Below, piece after piece: positions 22,676 to 34,826 of a DNA stretch of 64,000 bases; the stretch's first letter is position 1; each line of letters starts with the position of its first letter. The notes under the pieces are model-generated. The model was not told the DNA's origin and ran no database searches. It was given only the letters and a program-made list of their open reading frames with translations. A program made the translations under genes and the position numbers. This DNA is from Scleroderma bovista (lineage: Eukaryota; Basidiomycota; Agaricomycetes; Boletales; Sclerodermataceae), in the NCBI GenBank assembly GCA_037178675.1, contig JAYMGJ010000777.1, positions 1-64,000 on the forward strand, written 5' to 3'.

Positions 22676-25600
22676 CTACTCTTCCTCGTCTTCGAATCGC
22701 AGAATCTGCGCGTCTTCGTCGACGGGCACATCCCGGTAACCCCTCCGTGGCCTCACACCATCGACAAGCCCTTCCACATTCGATGCCACATACTCGTACG
22801 CAATACTTGCCAGCCCAAGCAGGAACCACGGAACAGACGCGATCGTATCGAGCATGCCCGATCCAGACCCGTGGAACCCGCCCAACGTACGGGGATGGTG
22901 GTCTGAACTCGGCAGCCGGATGGTTCTACGAATGCCGAGACGGAGAACGTGAGTATTGGAGACGAAAAGCGGAGTAAAGGACACCCACCCTCGCGCGAAT
23001 CCGCTCTTCTTGTACCACCACCACGCAACCAGCGCAGTCACCGCGAACGGGAAGAATAGAACCGTGAGCCAGAATAACGTGCCGCGGCCTCTGATACCTG
23101 GGCAGAGATGCCGCGTGCCCTGATCTGGCCGGGACCCCCCTTCGCAACTCGAATATTTTACTTTGCGGTACGCCGTCCGTTCATACCAATACTCGTCGTT
23201 GCCACGGCACGAGTCATCGCTGGGGAGAGGTGATGTACCAGCAACCAGGACACACTTCCCGTCGGCGTCTTTGACGTGATTGAATTCACTGTGGGAATTG
23301 GGGATGAATCAATGTGGCGATCCCTACGGTCAACGAGGCGTACCACTCAAAGTCGTCTTCCATGCATGCGCAGTTTTTCACGAACTTTTCCTCCACCTTG
23401 GGAATCTTACCTACAATACAGTTCGCATCGCGTTTGCGACGGTGATAGCGTGTCTGTCCAAGTCGCCATTTAGGATCTGGGAGCTCAAACACGTGTGCAC
23501 GGCTCACCTGGCGACCGAATAGACACACTTCCTGCCTCTCCTCGCTCGGGCTCCACAACTCAAAATCGTCGTTACCCGGATTCTCCACATCCAGTAAACC
23601 TGTAGATGAATCGCATTAGCGCCGACACCGAAGGCAACACCTGCCAACTCACATTTCTTGTGTGTCAACGAGGTAAAGTCAATGTGCACAATTGATGTCG
23701 TCCTCGTTTGTGGCTTAGTCCCCAATAACATGAACTTGCGACTCGTATCCTCCGGCACAGTCACAATGGTCTTGATGCGCAGCTTCTCCCGACTGAACTG
23801 GTACTCCCGCCACGTTATACCCTCGTCTGTCGTGAACAAGACATGGTCCGTCGGCTCCTCATCGTTGACAAGTAAAATGATTGATCCAGAATCGCCAAAT
23901 TCCCAAAGATGTGCGTCCTTGTGAACTTCTTCCCATGTGAAGCCACCATCACGCGAGAGGTAAGTGTCGCTATCGATGTATGGGGCAAGTGTCTCGCCGA
24001 CGTTGCCGACGGCCATGACGACACCGACGACGGAAGGACTGCTGTACGTCGCACGCGCATCTGTGCGTTCGGTGTATCCATGGACGTGTAGTGCACAGCT
24101 CTGGGTCGTCCGAGGTGTCAACTAGAAGAAGTTGTGCAAGGTAAGAGCTGACTCACAGTAGTCGAGCATGAATACAACTGCCCGAGTGAGTCCTTTGACG
24201 GCGGCGTCAAAGGTTTCCACGTACCCCCTTTTATCCGGAAACGCGCATCAATGCAGCTCACGACTACGAACCACGAGCACACTCACCATCATTATGCGTG
24301 ATCCGGCTCTGCAGCGCCTTTCGCCCCGTAAGCGATGCCTCCGCGGGATTTGCAACAACATTAACGAGAGCAATACCATCCAGACCAACAAACTTCTCAA
24401 AATCGACGTATCCGTACTCGTCACGATTGACATTATCGATGGAGAGGCCAAAGTATGTTCCGTTCGAGTTGGATTTGAGGATGTTGCCCCAGTACGGCGA
24501 GGGCCGCTCGCTCATTGTCATGTGTAAAAAGATGGAGTCGGTGCTGGATTCGAGGACGGTGTATGCCTGTTCGGAGAAGGATACAGTGAGCAGACATCCA
24601 GGGAGGAATCATACTGTGGCGTACGTGCGCGTCAGGGTGCATCCCAGGCGGGAACTGTCCAGCTGCAAACGTGCGACCGTCAAGTGACACCTGGATATCG
24701 AGCGAATTGCGCTGCGGGAGGTACTACGCACACGTCCATCAGCGCATCGCTACCACCAAAACGAAGAGGCAACGTACCTCCGCAACAATCAAGTACTCCG
24801 AAAACTTCGTAAACCCAACGATATGATCGAACAACTTCTTCTTCTTCCCATAGTAATCACTCCCAGACACAAATTGGAGTGGATTATCCTTCCCAAACGA
24901 CCGCTGAGATCCTTGCTTGTTAAGATACGACTCACATAGGATCTGCGTCGCATCGACACGCAGCTCCTCGTCTCGCGCCCATTCACAGTTGACAACATAA
25001 TCTTCGATTGGGTGCCACAAGCGTCCATGATCACGCGTATACATCGCCCGGGCACGACACCGTTCGCCAGCACCCTCACAATCCGCATTACCCACCCATA
25101 TCAAGTAGTCTGAGCGAGGCTGGAAACTCAGGACTCTAGCGTGGAACGTGTTGGGTGGGTCAGGTGCGTTCTGGGGATGCCAGTACCGCCCGCCGTCGGT
25201 CGTGTAGTAATACTTGGCGGTATCAGTGATCAGGTAAGCGCGGTCGTTGGTATGCGAGTGCATGTAGAAGGCAAGGAATCGTTCGCTGGGGAACTTCTGT
25301 TCCCATGTGTATCCCTCATTACTCGACTGCCAGATCGTGTGGTCGGATAGACGGACGAGAACGGTCTGGGGATATGGCGGAGTAAGCACGTCAGGGGTGG
25401 TAAACGGAGTGGACAAAGGGTTCGGGCACTTACACTGGACTCGCGGAAAAACTGATACTGCACGATTTCAGCCGAAAACTCATGCTGCGTAAAAATGTGA
25501 GTACAGTCCCTCGAAAAAAGTATAGGATACATACAATCACGCTGGTAATCTCTCCTTCTGAAGGTTGAGCTTCAAACGAGGACACATCGTTTAGCACATC

Positions 25601-28090
25601 AACACTGAGACAACCGATGGACGTACCCTGAGAACACGACTTGGATACCGGTTCATCCTTGCGGACACCCTTGCCTTTGTCGCATTTATCTCCAGCAATC
25701 AATCGATACCCTGATGAACCCATGTACGTCTCGTCCGGTCTGCCAGTCGTGCACATCGTGTTAGGGATGCGCTCCAAACCAGATGGAACACATTTATCGC
25801 CACTCCGAACGAAGTTGTAGTCGCTATACAGGTATGATGTGAGCCACGCGCGCTGGGACGGGGCGGGAGACACACCATTCGTAATCGTGGTCTGCGCATG
25901 GACATGGATCCTCGTGCACAACTGGATCAATGAATTTGTTGCCAACATAACAGTCCGCATCGGCTTTCCGGCGTCGATACCATTGCTGCGGAACACAGAG
26001 ACATCAGCACATGCATACAAGTATATGCCAATAGCGCACCTTGACACCCATCAGGCACTCAACATCCGGTTTTGCGCGCGCATACCACCGTTCGAAATCG
26101 GAATCCCCACATTTACGTCCACGTATACCTGCAAAATCAAGATATACAACTGCGTATCTACCTGATCCTGCTTTCTGCTCTCGTCGAGGGATCTGCACAA
26201 GCAGCATGAATTTCTGGGAGGTGGCATCTGATATGCTGGTTAGACCACGGGCGCGGACTGTTATACTGAGGTTGAATGTTTTCCTGTGGGATGTGGTGTG
26301 AGTTGCACGGAACGAGATAATCTGACATCCTATAACATGCCACGCACCAGGTCTTGCCAAAGTCCATCGAGTAAAGGATTTGATCCGTCGGTTCCTCGTC
26401 ATTAACGAGTACAATTATACTCCCTGAATCTCCAAATTCGTACAGGTGAGGTTTTCGCTGGACCATGCGCCACGATAGGCCAGCGTCCGTGCTCAAAAAT
26501 GTGTCCGATTCGTCATACGGTGCAAGTTGGGCTCCGATAGACCCAACACCAACGACAAAGCCCGGCGCAGGCGATGAGAATATGCGTCCAAAGTTGTGTG
26601 GATTTGTTACGGAGTGGAAGTGGAGTGAACAGCTATCAAGGTCTGAGGTGGAGCATGGTGCCTTGTTTCCATCGACGTCGGAGTCGGGGGCACGAAGTGG
26701 TGCCCAGGAGCTGCCTGAGCGAACAGGGCAAGTCAGCGCTATCCAGTAGCGAAGAGTAAAAAGGCGTTACCATCGTCAAATGTGATCATCGACTTGAGCT
26801 TCTTCTGCTGACCCTTCCTCTCCACATCCATGGCGTTGCTCACAATATTCGCAATGCCGACACCCTCGACACCATACACGCTCTCATAGTCGACGTATCC
26901 CTTTGCATTCCTGTTCGTGTCGCGCAGGGACTCGACAAAGTATGTCCCGTTGGAGTTGCTCACGAAGAGTGTGCCAATGGTGCCGTGGTCAATGCTGAGT
27001 ACATCTACTGCGAGAGAATGTACGGTTGATTCAACGACGGTATATGCGTTCTCGCGAAGACGGGCCTGTGATGCGTGCGGGAACTGTGCCTTCGCCCATT
27101 CTTTAGTGTCCACCGATACAAACAACATCATATCACCGTCTGCACCAGGTGAGGTGTCTTTAAGCGCAACGATTGCAAACTTGGACACGATAGCGAACGC
27201 AAGAACGCCCTTGGTCCCTCTCCCCATGCCGAGTTCCTCGAGTGTTTTAGTGTGAAAGAAGTCGGTGCTGGAGTACAGCCTGCTGGATGTAAGGGAATGT
27301 GATGTGCCGGTGCTTGTACTGTCGTATGCAACACAGTAGATGAGATCGGTGTGTGCGTCATGTTTAAAATCTTTGCTGCTGTGTGCAAATTGGCAGCGGG
27401 ACGTTTCTGTGAGAAGTTCTTTTGGCTCGGAGGAGAATCCGTCGGTGGTGTAGTACGTCTATGGTGGGATACGGTTAAATGCCGGAGAAGGCGCAGGTCA
27501 GATAGACACATACGACGTCACTGCAAACTTTTCCCCAGCCAGATGGGGTACAGTGTGTACCTTGATAAAGGATATACCCCCATTTCGCAGGATCCGAGTG
27601 GAAGGAAAGCGGTACTGGGGTATAGGCTAGTGGTGCTGGTACAGTAAACGACCGCCATGTCTTTCCGCGGTCTTCAGTGCGATAATGCGTCGTTCCTGCG
27701 GTTAGTACAAATGCCTGATGCAATGAGCAAGTGTAGTAGATCACAGCAAGGTGTGTATGATACGCACATAGCGAGAGTCGAATGGATGTTCTATGACCAT
27801 GGCAGCATCGCCCGAGGGTACACCAGCTGCCCTGTCCCAAATCTTTCCCTCATCCTGAGTGATGAATACATTTCCCTCGACCATATCATGATACACCGCA
27901 GTCTGAATCCCCGTTATGAGATGCCTTGGAGCCGATGGCAGCAACTCACTGATGTGTCCTCGAAAAAGAAGAGCCTTGCTGGTAGATTGTCGAAGTACGT
28001 CACGTCCATCTGTGGTTCTTGTGCCATTGCGAAACCAAGGAAGAAAATCAAAGCCCACAGAAAGGCTGCTGTTCTGTGTGCGGGTGCCAT
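22676..28090 (-). CDS. VPS10: Vacuolar protein sorting/targeting receptor Vps10 (sortilin family)
   Basis: Type I membrane receptor that sorts soluble vacuolar hydrolases from late Golgi to endosome. ATG 28090 opens a signal peptide ([18 protein letters not shown]). Two luminal Vps10 ten-bladed propellers follow, with repeated Asp-box (S/T-x-D-x-G-x-x-W) signatures: [30 protein letters not shown], then [42 protein letters not shown]. Each propeller is followed by a Cys-rich module ([14 protein letters not shown] and [19 protein letters not shown]). Near the C-terminus are a membrane segment ([20 protein letters not shown]) and a cytosolic tail ending [10 protein letters not shown], stop at 22676. 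The protein is about 1,400 residues across many 45-65 nt introns, normal size and order for fungal Vps10. The long ORF chain is one gene, not several. Confidence 0.92.
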
Positions 28091-29117
28091 ACTGACAAGG
28101 CAGAGGGGAGACGCGTAGGTGGGTTGACGCCGGTCAAACTGGCCACGACACCCGGACCTCAATTCACAACTACCTGTGCGGGACTACGTAACTAGATGTT
28201 TACTTGAACCACAAAACAGTCTCTCCAACTAGGATTCAAAGGAAGACAGTCGTCGAGCTGGACTGACTGGCTGAACATCCCCCAGTTGCTGCGGTTGGCT
28301 ACATATCACCTGGCTATTACTGCCTCACTCCGAAGTTTGTTTCTAAATTCTCCTACTCGGAAACGATTGTCGCCCTATCAAACGGGTTTACTTCTCTTCA
28401 TGCGAGAACTCAGACCACCGGTGCACTACCGTTTCAGCACTATTCATTATTCGTGAAGAATCTGCCTGATCTGACATGTGTCGTGTTCCCTGGCTAGTTC
28501 CTTGGCTGGTCATGCAGTACTACACAGGCGGATCAGGTCAGCACAGACATGTCTCCTGTGGCTACAGAGATGAAAGCTTAACAGGACGTCGGCGAGGAGA
28601 AGCGATTCCGGTTGGCTATCCTCGACGTGACTGACATTTGACATAGCCCTGCAGCAGGTGCCTAATACCTATCCTCGGAGCTCCCTTCTTTAACTGCCTA
28701 ATAGCATCCCCTTATCATTCTCCTTCCGTCCGGACTCTACTCGGTTTAATTCTGGCCTATTCGACTCTAGTGTTCCCTGTAATCGATGCCTGGTAATAGT
28801 ATTGGGAAGCCAAGTTAAGCCATGAAACAATTTTCAAACACATCCACGCTGGGCGTCGTTCTTGAGGAACATCGTGACTGATCATCACCAACGCTTCCAC
28901 TCAAGTCTCCTTGATGCCCAGCCACTCCACCTCTTTCTGTGTATGGTGTCATCAATATCAGATTCTGTTGTATCAACCCACGATCTGCACAGCGTGTATC
29001 GCAGCGCTCGGTGCATGGACTGGCGTCAATCGCTACGCCATAAAAACCTAAACTAGTATGTCCATGTCCTAACGAACCTTCCTCATACACACGCCAGTCT
29101 GTCAAAAGCGAGAACAC
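28091..29117. other. Intergenic between divergently transcribed VPS10 and lipase B
   Basis: About 1 kb that must hold both promoters. No coding signal recognised. Confidence 0.4.
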
Positions 29118-30341
29118 ATGATGTGGCATACCCTTGTATCTGCACTCCTCGGAGTCACGTCTGTTCACGCACTCGTCGCGCGACAGAATATCGCTCCCCT
29201 ATCTACATCCCAGATCGATGCATTCACGCCGTATAGCTACTATGCCGCGGCGGCATACTGCCGCCCAGCAAAATCCATCCACTGGGATTGTGGCGGTACG
29301 TCTGCCCCTCTGCCTCACGCCTGGTGATTACTGTGCGACTCACACACATATGTATGTCCCAGTTAATTGCGACGCTAACCCGGGATTTAAACCGCTTGCT
29401 GCTGGCGGTGATGGGGATTCTGTTCCCTACTGTGAGTCTGTTGCATGCTTCTCATTTGCACATGGAGAGACGTGGTTGTCAGGGTATGTTGGATACGATG
29501 TGAACTTTAAGACTGTTATCGTTGCACACGAAGGATTGGATCCTGTCGGACTGTAAGGCACCCCTATTATGTTTGAATCTGACTTGACCATTTTGTATGT
29601 GACAGACTTGCTTATGCTACTGACGCCAATTTCACACTTTCTCCGCTGGATCCGACATATTTCCCAGGACTCCCCTCTAACATCCAAGTTCATAGTGGCT
29701 TCGCATCTCAGCAGGCGGTGTATGTTTCCCTTGATCTTTCAGAAACGATCAGATCAATAATCATATCACAACACAGAACTGCCAGTAACATTCTCATGGC
29801 TGTGAAAACCATTATGTCAAACTACTCGACGACGCATGTAACAGTCGTTGGCCACTCTCTTGGTGAGCACCGACGCTCGCACCAGTGGTGCGCTTTTTCT
29901 GACCTTGCATTGACAGGTGGTGCTATCGCGCTTCTGGACTCAGTTTATCTCCCTTTGCACCTTCCCAACGGTACACTCCTCGAGACAGTCATATACGGTC
30001 TTCCTCGCGTGAGTCCTCCTGTCTCCACATCTTCATCACTCACACCCATCTCACGCCCACAGGTTGGCAACAAGGCCTTCGCCGACTACATCGACGCCAA
30101 GCTCCCGCTCGCACATATCACCAACAAGAAAGACTTTATCCCCATCATTCCCAGTCTGAGCGCAGGCTATGTGCATCCCTCGGGGGAGATCCATATCGAT
30201 GAGTCGGGCGCTTGGGAACTATGTCCTGGCCAGGACAACCCAAGTGTGTTGTGTGCTGTGGGGGATGTGCCGAGTGTGCTGGAGGGGAATGCACTGGATA
30301 GCCTTGGGCCCTATAATGGTGTTTTCATGGGGATATGTTGA
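29118..30341 (+). CDS. Secreted class 3 lipase, paralogue B
   Basis: Starts MMWHTLVSALLGVTSVHAL (signal peptide), then RQNIAPLSTSQIDAFTPYS. Seven exons join in frame with the same intron positions as the other lipases of this window. Visible landmarks: WDCG, NCDANPGFKPLAAGGDGDS, YVGYDVNFKTVIVAHEG, FPGLPSNIQVHSGF, VTVVGHSLGGAIALLDSVYL (nucleophile Ser), YGLPRVGNKAFADYID, NKKDFIPIIP (Asp) and YVHPSGEIHI (His), ending VFMGIC. Intact. The EGLDP segment (EGTDP in the others) and the D-to-E change in HIDESG are small differences. It lies in tandem with paralogue C on the same strand. Confidence 0.85.
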
Positions 30342-31466
30342 GCTGGCTCGGTGTGGGGCTAGGTGGTGGCCAGTAGGTTGAGTATGGCATCCCTTGACTA
30401 GGATTGGGATTATGGATATTTCAGGTCTTGTGTATAGACACTCATTTTTTGGACAAGTGATTTTATTATGTAGCCACTAGCAAGTCTAGCTCTACATAAT
30501 ACACTATATCAAAATCCTACGTGATGGATCCCGCGCAACCGCTTCTGTCCCCGTTGTGGCCATGTCATCCAAATCCAAGGGGCGCTTACTACCCCCTAGT
30601 TGTTAGGTCGTTCCTGTATATCGTGCATATGTATTCGGACAAGAACAATCTTACCTCGCAATCAACAGAGTGCTGGTCACCACCTTTCATGGACGTCGTA
30701 TATTGGAGCTTTTAGCACGCGGTGGAGGAAAATGGTACCAGGGTTAACTGTATTTGACGATCAATGCTTCCGTTTTTTGTGCCCAATTTGCATATCCCTG
30801 CTGTGAAGTCCTGCTATACGATGCGATCTGATAAAAATAGGTAGGATTCGGTCCCCGTCGATAAACGAGTCGAAGAAGTTCAATTGCGCCTGTGAGTTAG
30901 CTGGCGGAAGTCAAAGTTCAGAAGATTGAACAACTGGGAACGACATTCGTTTCGAATCCTACCTTTTGATCAGAATTGTACTTCATCTGCAAAGCTAAGC
31001 GTCACTGTGGCCAGCCATAATGACGCTTAACTGAATTACTTTGCTTAATAGCAGACTCGTCTCACCCAATCAGAGAGGTCACCGAAGTATTCAAAAGCGT
31101 AGCGTCACTGGGAGCCTCTCTCAGATGTTGGACAGTCAGGAAGACAGCTTGACTACTAAATAGGGATGTTGATCAAATTTACGATTAGTCAGCTGGGACT
31201 TCGCGATGATCAACCTTAGATTCAACAGTTCCAAAGAAATGCACTCCTTCGGTGGTTTCGCTGCAGTAATGCCACAGCAGCTCTCGACTCACTGTACCCT
31301 CATCAGTATTTTGACTAAGAGTGTACCGATCGCCTTTTCAACTTTCAAAACAGGATTTATAGCGTAAAGAACAGGCAACCGAACTGAAGCATCGGACGTT
31401 GTCATGTATGTCACTCCATAAATTTCCTCAAAGAAGCTGCCAGTACTTTCGGTTTGCCAATCTGCC
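30342..31466. other. Intergenic between lipases B and C, with small hairpins
   Basis: No gene. Contains TAGGTAGGATTCG (about 30838) and its complement CGAATCCTACCT (about 30955), giving about 130 bp with short terminal inverted repeats like a small MITE. Also a perfect 9-bp hairpin TAAGCGTCA / TGACGCTTA with a 16-nt loop at about 30996-31030. Confidence 0.4.
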
Positions 31467-32742
31467 ATGTCTACGTTCTCTTTTCTGGCTGTCGCCCTCC
31501 TCTCCTCCGTCTGTGCTTACACGGTTTCCGCGCAAAGCATCACTCCTTTGTCCACATCCGAGATTGACTCGTTCTCGCCATACACATACTATGCTGCTGC
31601 CACATACTGCCCTCCCGAAAACACTTTCGCCTGGAACTGTGGTCGTACGTTCTTCCAGTCCTGTTTTTGCGGATCAGATCTCTAGAAACATTGGCGCTCA
31701 TGATGTACGTCCTGATGCCTAGCCAACTGCCAGGCGAACCCCAACTTCAAACCAGTCGCTTCCGGTGGCAATGGCGATTCTGTTCAGTACTGTAAGGGTG
31801 TCGTTTTTTTCTGACCTACACGTCACTATATGATGAGGGTAAAATGGTCAGGGTACGTTGGGTACGATCCTGACCTCCGCACTGTGATCGTGGCCCACCA
31901 AGGAACGGATTTCTCTAAGCTGTATGTGACGCCCTTTGTCTAGTGGCATGGCAGGGAAATGACGGTGCGCTGTACGGTGATTCAACAGAGTCGCTGTCGT
32001 CAATGACCTGGACATCATACCCACGCCACTCAACCCGTCGTTGTTCCCCGGACTTGATCTCCCCATCTTAGCCCACACCGGTTTCCAGATTGCACAGGCG
32101 GGGTAAGTTAGTCATGATGAACTTTTTCAATGCTTTCCTCAGAACATCGCCTCTCACATAGCCCGGCCAAGGAAGTTCTCGCTGCGGTACAACAGACTAT
32201 GTCAAAGTATGGATCTACATCTGTAACGGTGGTCGGCCATTCCCTCGGTAAGTTAATAATGACCTGAAGGAGGGAAGGTTTCGCAAGTTGGTTTTGATAT
32301 ATGATTGTTCTTTAGGGGCGGCAATCTCTTTGCTAGACTCTATTTACCTACCACTGCACCTGCTTAAAGACACGGTCTTCAAGACGATAACCTATGGTCT
32401 TCCTCGGGTAAGTTATCCTGACCATACTTTTATACCGGCTATCGTTCATGCGTACAACAGGTCGGCGACCAATCGTTTGCTGACTATGTAGACGCCAAAT
32501 TACATTTGACCCACATCAACAACAGGGAAGATCCAATCCCGACACTTCCACCCATGATACTAGGGTTGTATGTGCACCCTGCAGGGGAAGTGCATATCGA
32601 AGACTCAGGAGCGTGGGTTTCGTGCCCAGGACAAGATAACCTGAGTCAGCATTGCAGTGCTGGCGATGCGACCATTCCTTTAGATTGGAATTTTGGGGGT
32701 GACCATTACGGGCCTTACAATGGGATTATGATAAAGTGCTAG
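31467..32742 (+). CDS. Secreted class 3 lipase, paralogue C
   Basis: Signal peptide MSTFSFLAVALLSSVCAYTV, then QSITPLSTSEIDSFSPYTYY. Exons join in frame through CANPNFKP-type, VGYDPDLRTVIVAHQGTDF, FPGLDLPILAHTGF, VTVVGHSLGAAISLLDSIYL (nucleophile elbow), FKTITYGLPR, VGDQSFADYVD, NNREDPIPTLPP and YVHPAGEVHIEDSGAW, ending YNGIMIKC. All active-site positions expected for the family are present. It has GHSLGAA where A and B have GHSLGGA. Loop differences (LKDTVFK, GDATIPLDWNFGGD) make it the most diverged member. Substrate unknown; a secreted acylglycerol or ester hydrolase by inference. Confidence 0.85.
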
Positions 32743-32884
32743 AACGCAACAATTGTGGGAGGATGAAAACCCTTCTATATACATTCTGGTTCAGGGTCAA
32801 CGTCAGTTTGGGACTTGACTGCACTCCTATTCTCACTCACATAATACTTCTTGTTCATTACTGTCATATGTTTACTTCCAGTCC

Positions 32885-33274
32885 TCAATACCCTTTCTCA
32901 CCTATGGTGCCATGGTTCATCTTATTTTGCATGGTGATACCCATTGTACTGTTACATTGATCTGATGGTATTTCGATGTGGTAACCGGGAGGAAGAAAGG
33001 TGTTGAAACCCTCAATGAGGGTGGGATTTCCGTGAAATAGCACGGAGACCTGCTCTATGACTCCCGACGTATCGATGCTGTGTGACTCAATGTCAGTTTG
33101 CAAGAGGAGCATGTGGTGTACGCACACTTCGTTCTTAAAGTCTCTCATGATGTCCAAGAAACGGTTGTACACGCTTGGTTTGTCCCGAAACTGGGCTTTA
33201 ATGGCGTCGAGATAAGCGAGCGCCTCTGTAACATTGAGAGGACGGTTGAAACTGTCCGGTGTGCGAAAGGGCAT
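32885..33274 (-). CDS. PAH-domain-only protein, Sin3 PAH1-like (possibly a truncated SIN3 copy)
   Basis: Starts MPFRTPDSFNRPLNVTEA and reads a complete paired amphipathic helix repeat: ALAYLDAIKAQFRDKPSVYN, RFLDIMRDFKNE, a 51-nt intron, then VIDTSGVIEQVSVLFHGNP and LIEGFNTFLPPGYHIEI. It stops about 24 codons later. This is the first PAH of the Sin3 co-repressor, which binds transcription-factor helices. The rest of Sin3 (PAH2-4 and the HDAC-interaction domain, more than 1,000 residues) is absent. It could be a genuine short PAH protein competing with Sin3 or a gene fragment. The frame is intact and the intron clean, so it may be expressed. It converges on lipase C with 142 bp between. Confidence 0.7.
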   Translation of the reverse strand: MPFRTPDSFNRPLNVTEALAYLDAIKAQFRDKPSVYNRFLDIMRDFKNEVCVHHMLLLQTDIESHSIDTSGVIEQVSVLFHGNPTLIEGFNTFLPPGYHIEIPSDQCNSTMGITMQNKMNHGTIGEKGY

Positions 33275-33560
33275 TGATATGAGAAGGTCGACGAGAAGCA
33301 ATAATTGCCGAGTTCCGACCGTTTATTATGTATAGTCTGTAAACCGACTGTCCTGAGCTGTGCTACTCGGGTTACAGACTATTGACCGTTTGGACAAGCA
33401 AGCTCGACAAATTCGGTACCTACCAGCGTCTAGACGTGGTGGTCACTCGTCGAGCAATGAGTGCTGCGTAAGCTCCCTACACCGTAAGCTTCACTCGCGG
33501 TCAACTGATCGAGTGTTGGGCTATATGGCTTGTCAACGATTTTCCAAGGGCTGTAGCAAT

Positions 33561-33715
33561 TCACCTTGTTTAAAACAAGGTCACTGCAACTGGAAGTGTG
33601 TCGCCCTTTTTTCGTCATCCGCGAATTTGAGTAATTTGAGCTCCGTTTAGTAGAAATTGTCCTCTTTGCGTAGGTGTTCACTGGCTGCAGTTTCTACCAC
33701 TGGAGACAAATATTC
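33561..33715. mobile_element. Diverged terminus of a Helitron-like element (copy 1)
   Basis: TCACCTTGTTTAAAACAAGG at 33561 is a near-perfect palindrome, followed by GTCACTGCAACTGGAA and, further on, a CTTTTTT run and GGAGACAAATATT. The same order occurs at 39801 and 63596. Similarity decays after about 150 bp. Confidence 0.6.
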
Positions 33716-34149
33716 AGGGAAGAACACGATTTTGTCAATCGACCACCTTCCCTGCTGACAAGGCGCGCCCGAACGACAACAAGAGCTCTTTTGACTGCCA
33801 TGGAAGACATATTTTCAGAGGATTCTGACCTTGAAATATGTACTTGGCTCACAGTGGAACATGATATCTGCATCAGCACTGGAATGCATCAGTCGTTTAG
33901 TAATGTGGAAAACCGCTTTTTTGGTTTCTTGGTTTAGACAGGTAACTCCGCAGCTCAAGCACGGCGTTCATGCTGTCAGTACGTGCGTGCTTTTGCTACC
34001 AGAACTTTGCGAAGAAAGCACACAATGGCATGTATCCAAGCCACTGGGTACGACAAACTGTCCAAGTTCGTGTTGACTGAGCCAAGGTTGTGTGCGTACG
34101 CTGAGACTCGGTCTGGGTATACGTCGATCAATCTGAGGCCCCATTGCCT
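33716..34149. other. No recognised gene; a minus-strand coding-like stretch
   Basis: The minus frame 34161-33976 reads RQWGLRLIDVYPDRVSAYAH and on to a stop with protein-like composition, but I cannot assign it. It abuts the chitin-deacetylase fragment on the same strand. Confidence 0.25.
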
Positions 34150-34700
34150 TTCATAAGTCAATGTCGGTCTGACATCGGGATTCCATCCATGTTTGGAATG
34201 GAGATGCTACCGCTGCTAGAAGACTGGACACCCAACCCGCTTGGAACAGACACTCGTGCTGTTCCGGGACGGAGGCCTGTGTTCTTGTTGCCCTCATGGT
34301 ACAGGTTCGTGGATAGGATACGGTTGCATTCGTCAATAGTGTCCATCTATGATGAAAACAAACACAAAATGAGTGGCGTATATAACCGATGTAAATTCGA
34401 CAGTTGTCGTGCCACGAAACGAGGAAGCTGGAAGTGGTCAGCACTGGCAGCTGATGGGACTGATGCTACAAAAAACTTCACCCAGTGTTCAGGGACGTGG
34501 CATTGGTGAGGCTGACCTGAAAGGTGGCAAATGAATGTACACCAGTGACATCAGCGCCAAGGACATGTTGGAAGTCGGACAGGCCGACTGTGTGCATTAG
34601 CTCACTGTGACTCTGAACCCAGCACACCACCAGACAGGTGGATTGAAATTCGGCCATCGGTTGAATATTGGGTATGTAAACTACGAGAACAGAAGAATGC
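34150..34700 (-). pseudogene. Chitin deacetylase C-terminal fragment (decayed partial copy)
   Basis: Nucleotide and peptide similarity to the 3' half of the intact gene at 57793-59698, including a conserved intron acceptor. MDTIDECNRILSTNLY with NKNTG matches MDSIGHCSHIPSTNLY with NKNTS, and GSISIPNMDGIPMS matches GSISVTNMDGIPMS. Upstream, SFATFQVSLTNATSLNTG matches SFATFQAILTNATTLDTG. The catalytic NodB motifs are absent, frames are broken between blocks, and similarity stops abruptly after the MDGIPMS codons, before the GPI hydrophobic tail. Clearly a dead partial duplicate. Confidence 0.8.
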
Positions 34701-34826
34701 GAGAAGCAGATGAGGGGAGCGTTTGAAGGAGTGTTTGCCAACAGCTGACTGGTATAAACATCAATTGGTGCTTGTTTTCTGCCATGATCCAGGGTCTAGG
34801 GAAAACAAAAATGGTTCGGAGGGATT

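Noticed and set aside
22676..28090. Several separate genes, as the broken frames at first suggest
   Set aside because: In-frame joining through short introns gives one Vps10 with signal peptide, two propellers, two Cys-rich modules, membrane segment and tail.
32960..33145. Retained readthrough of the PAH intron as coding
   Set aside because: The intron has a length divisible by three and no stop, but it has proper GT..AG ends and its removal gives the conserved VIDTSGVI junction.
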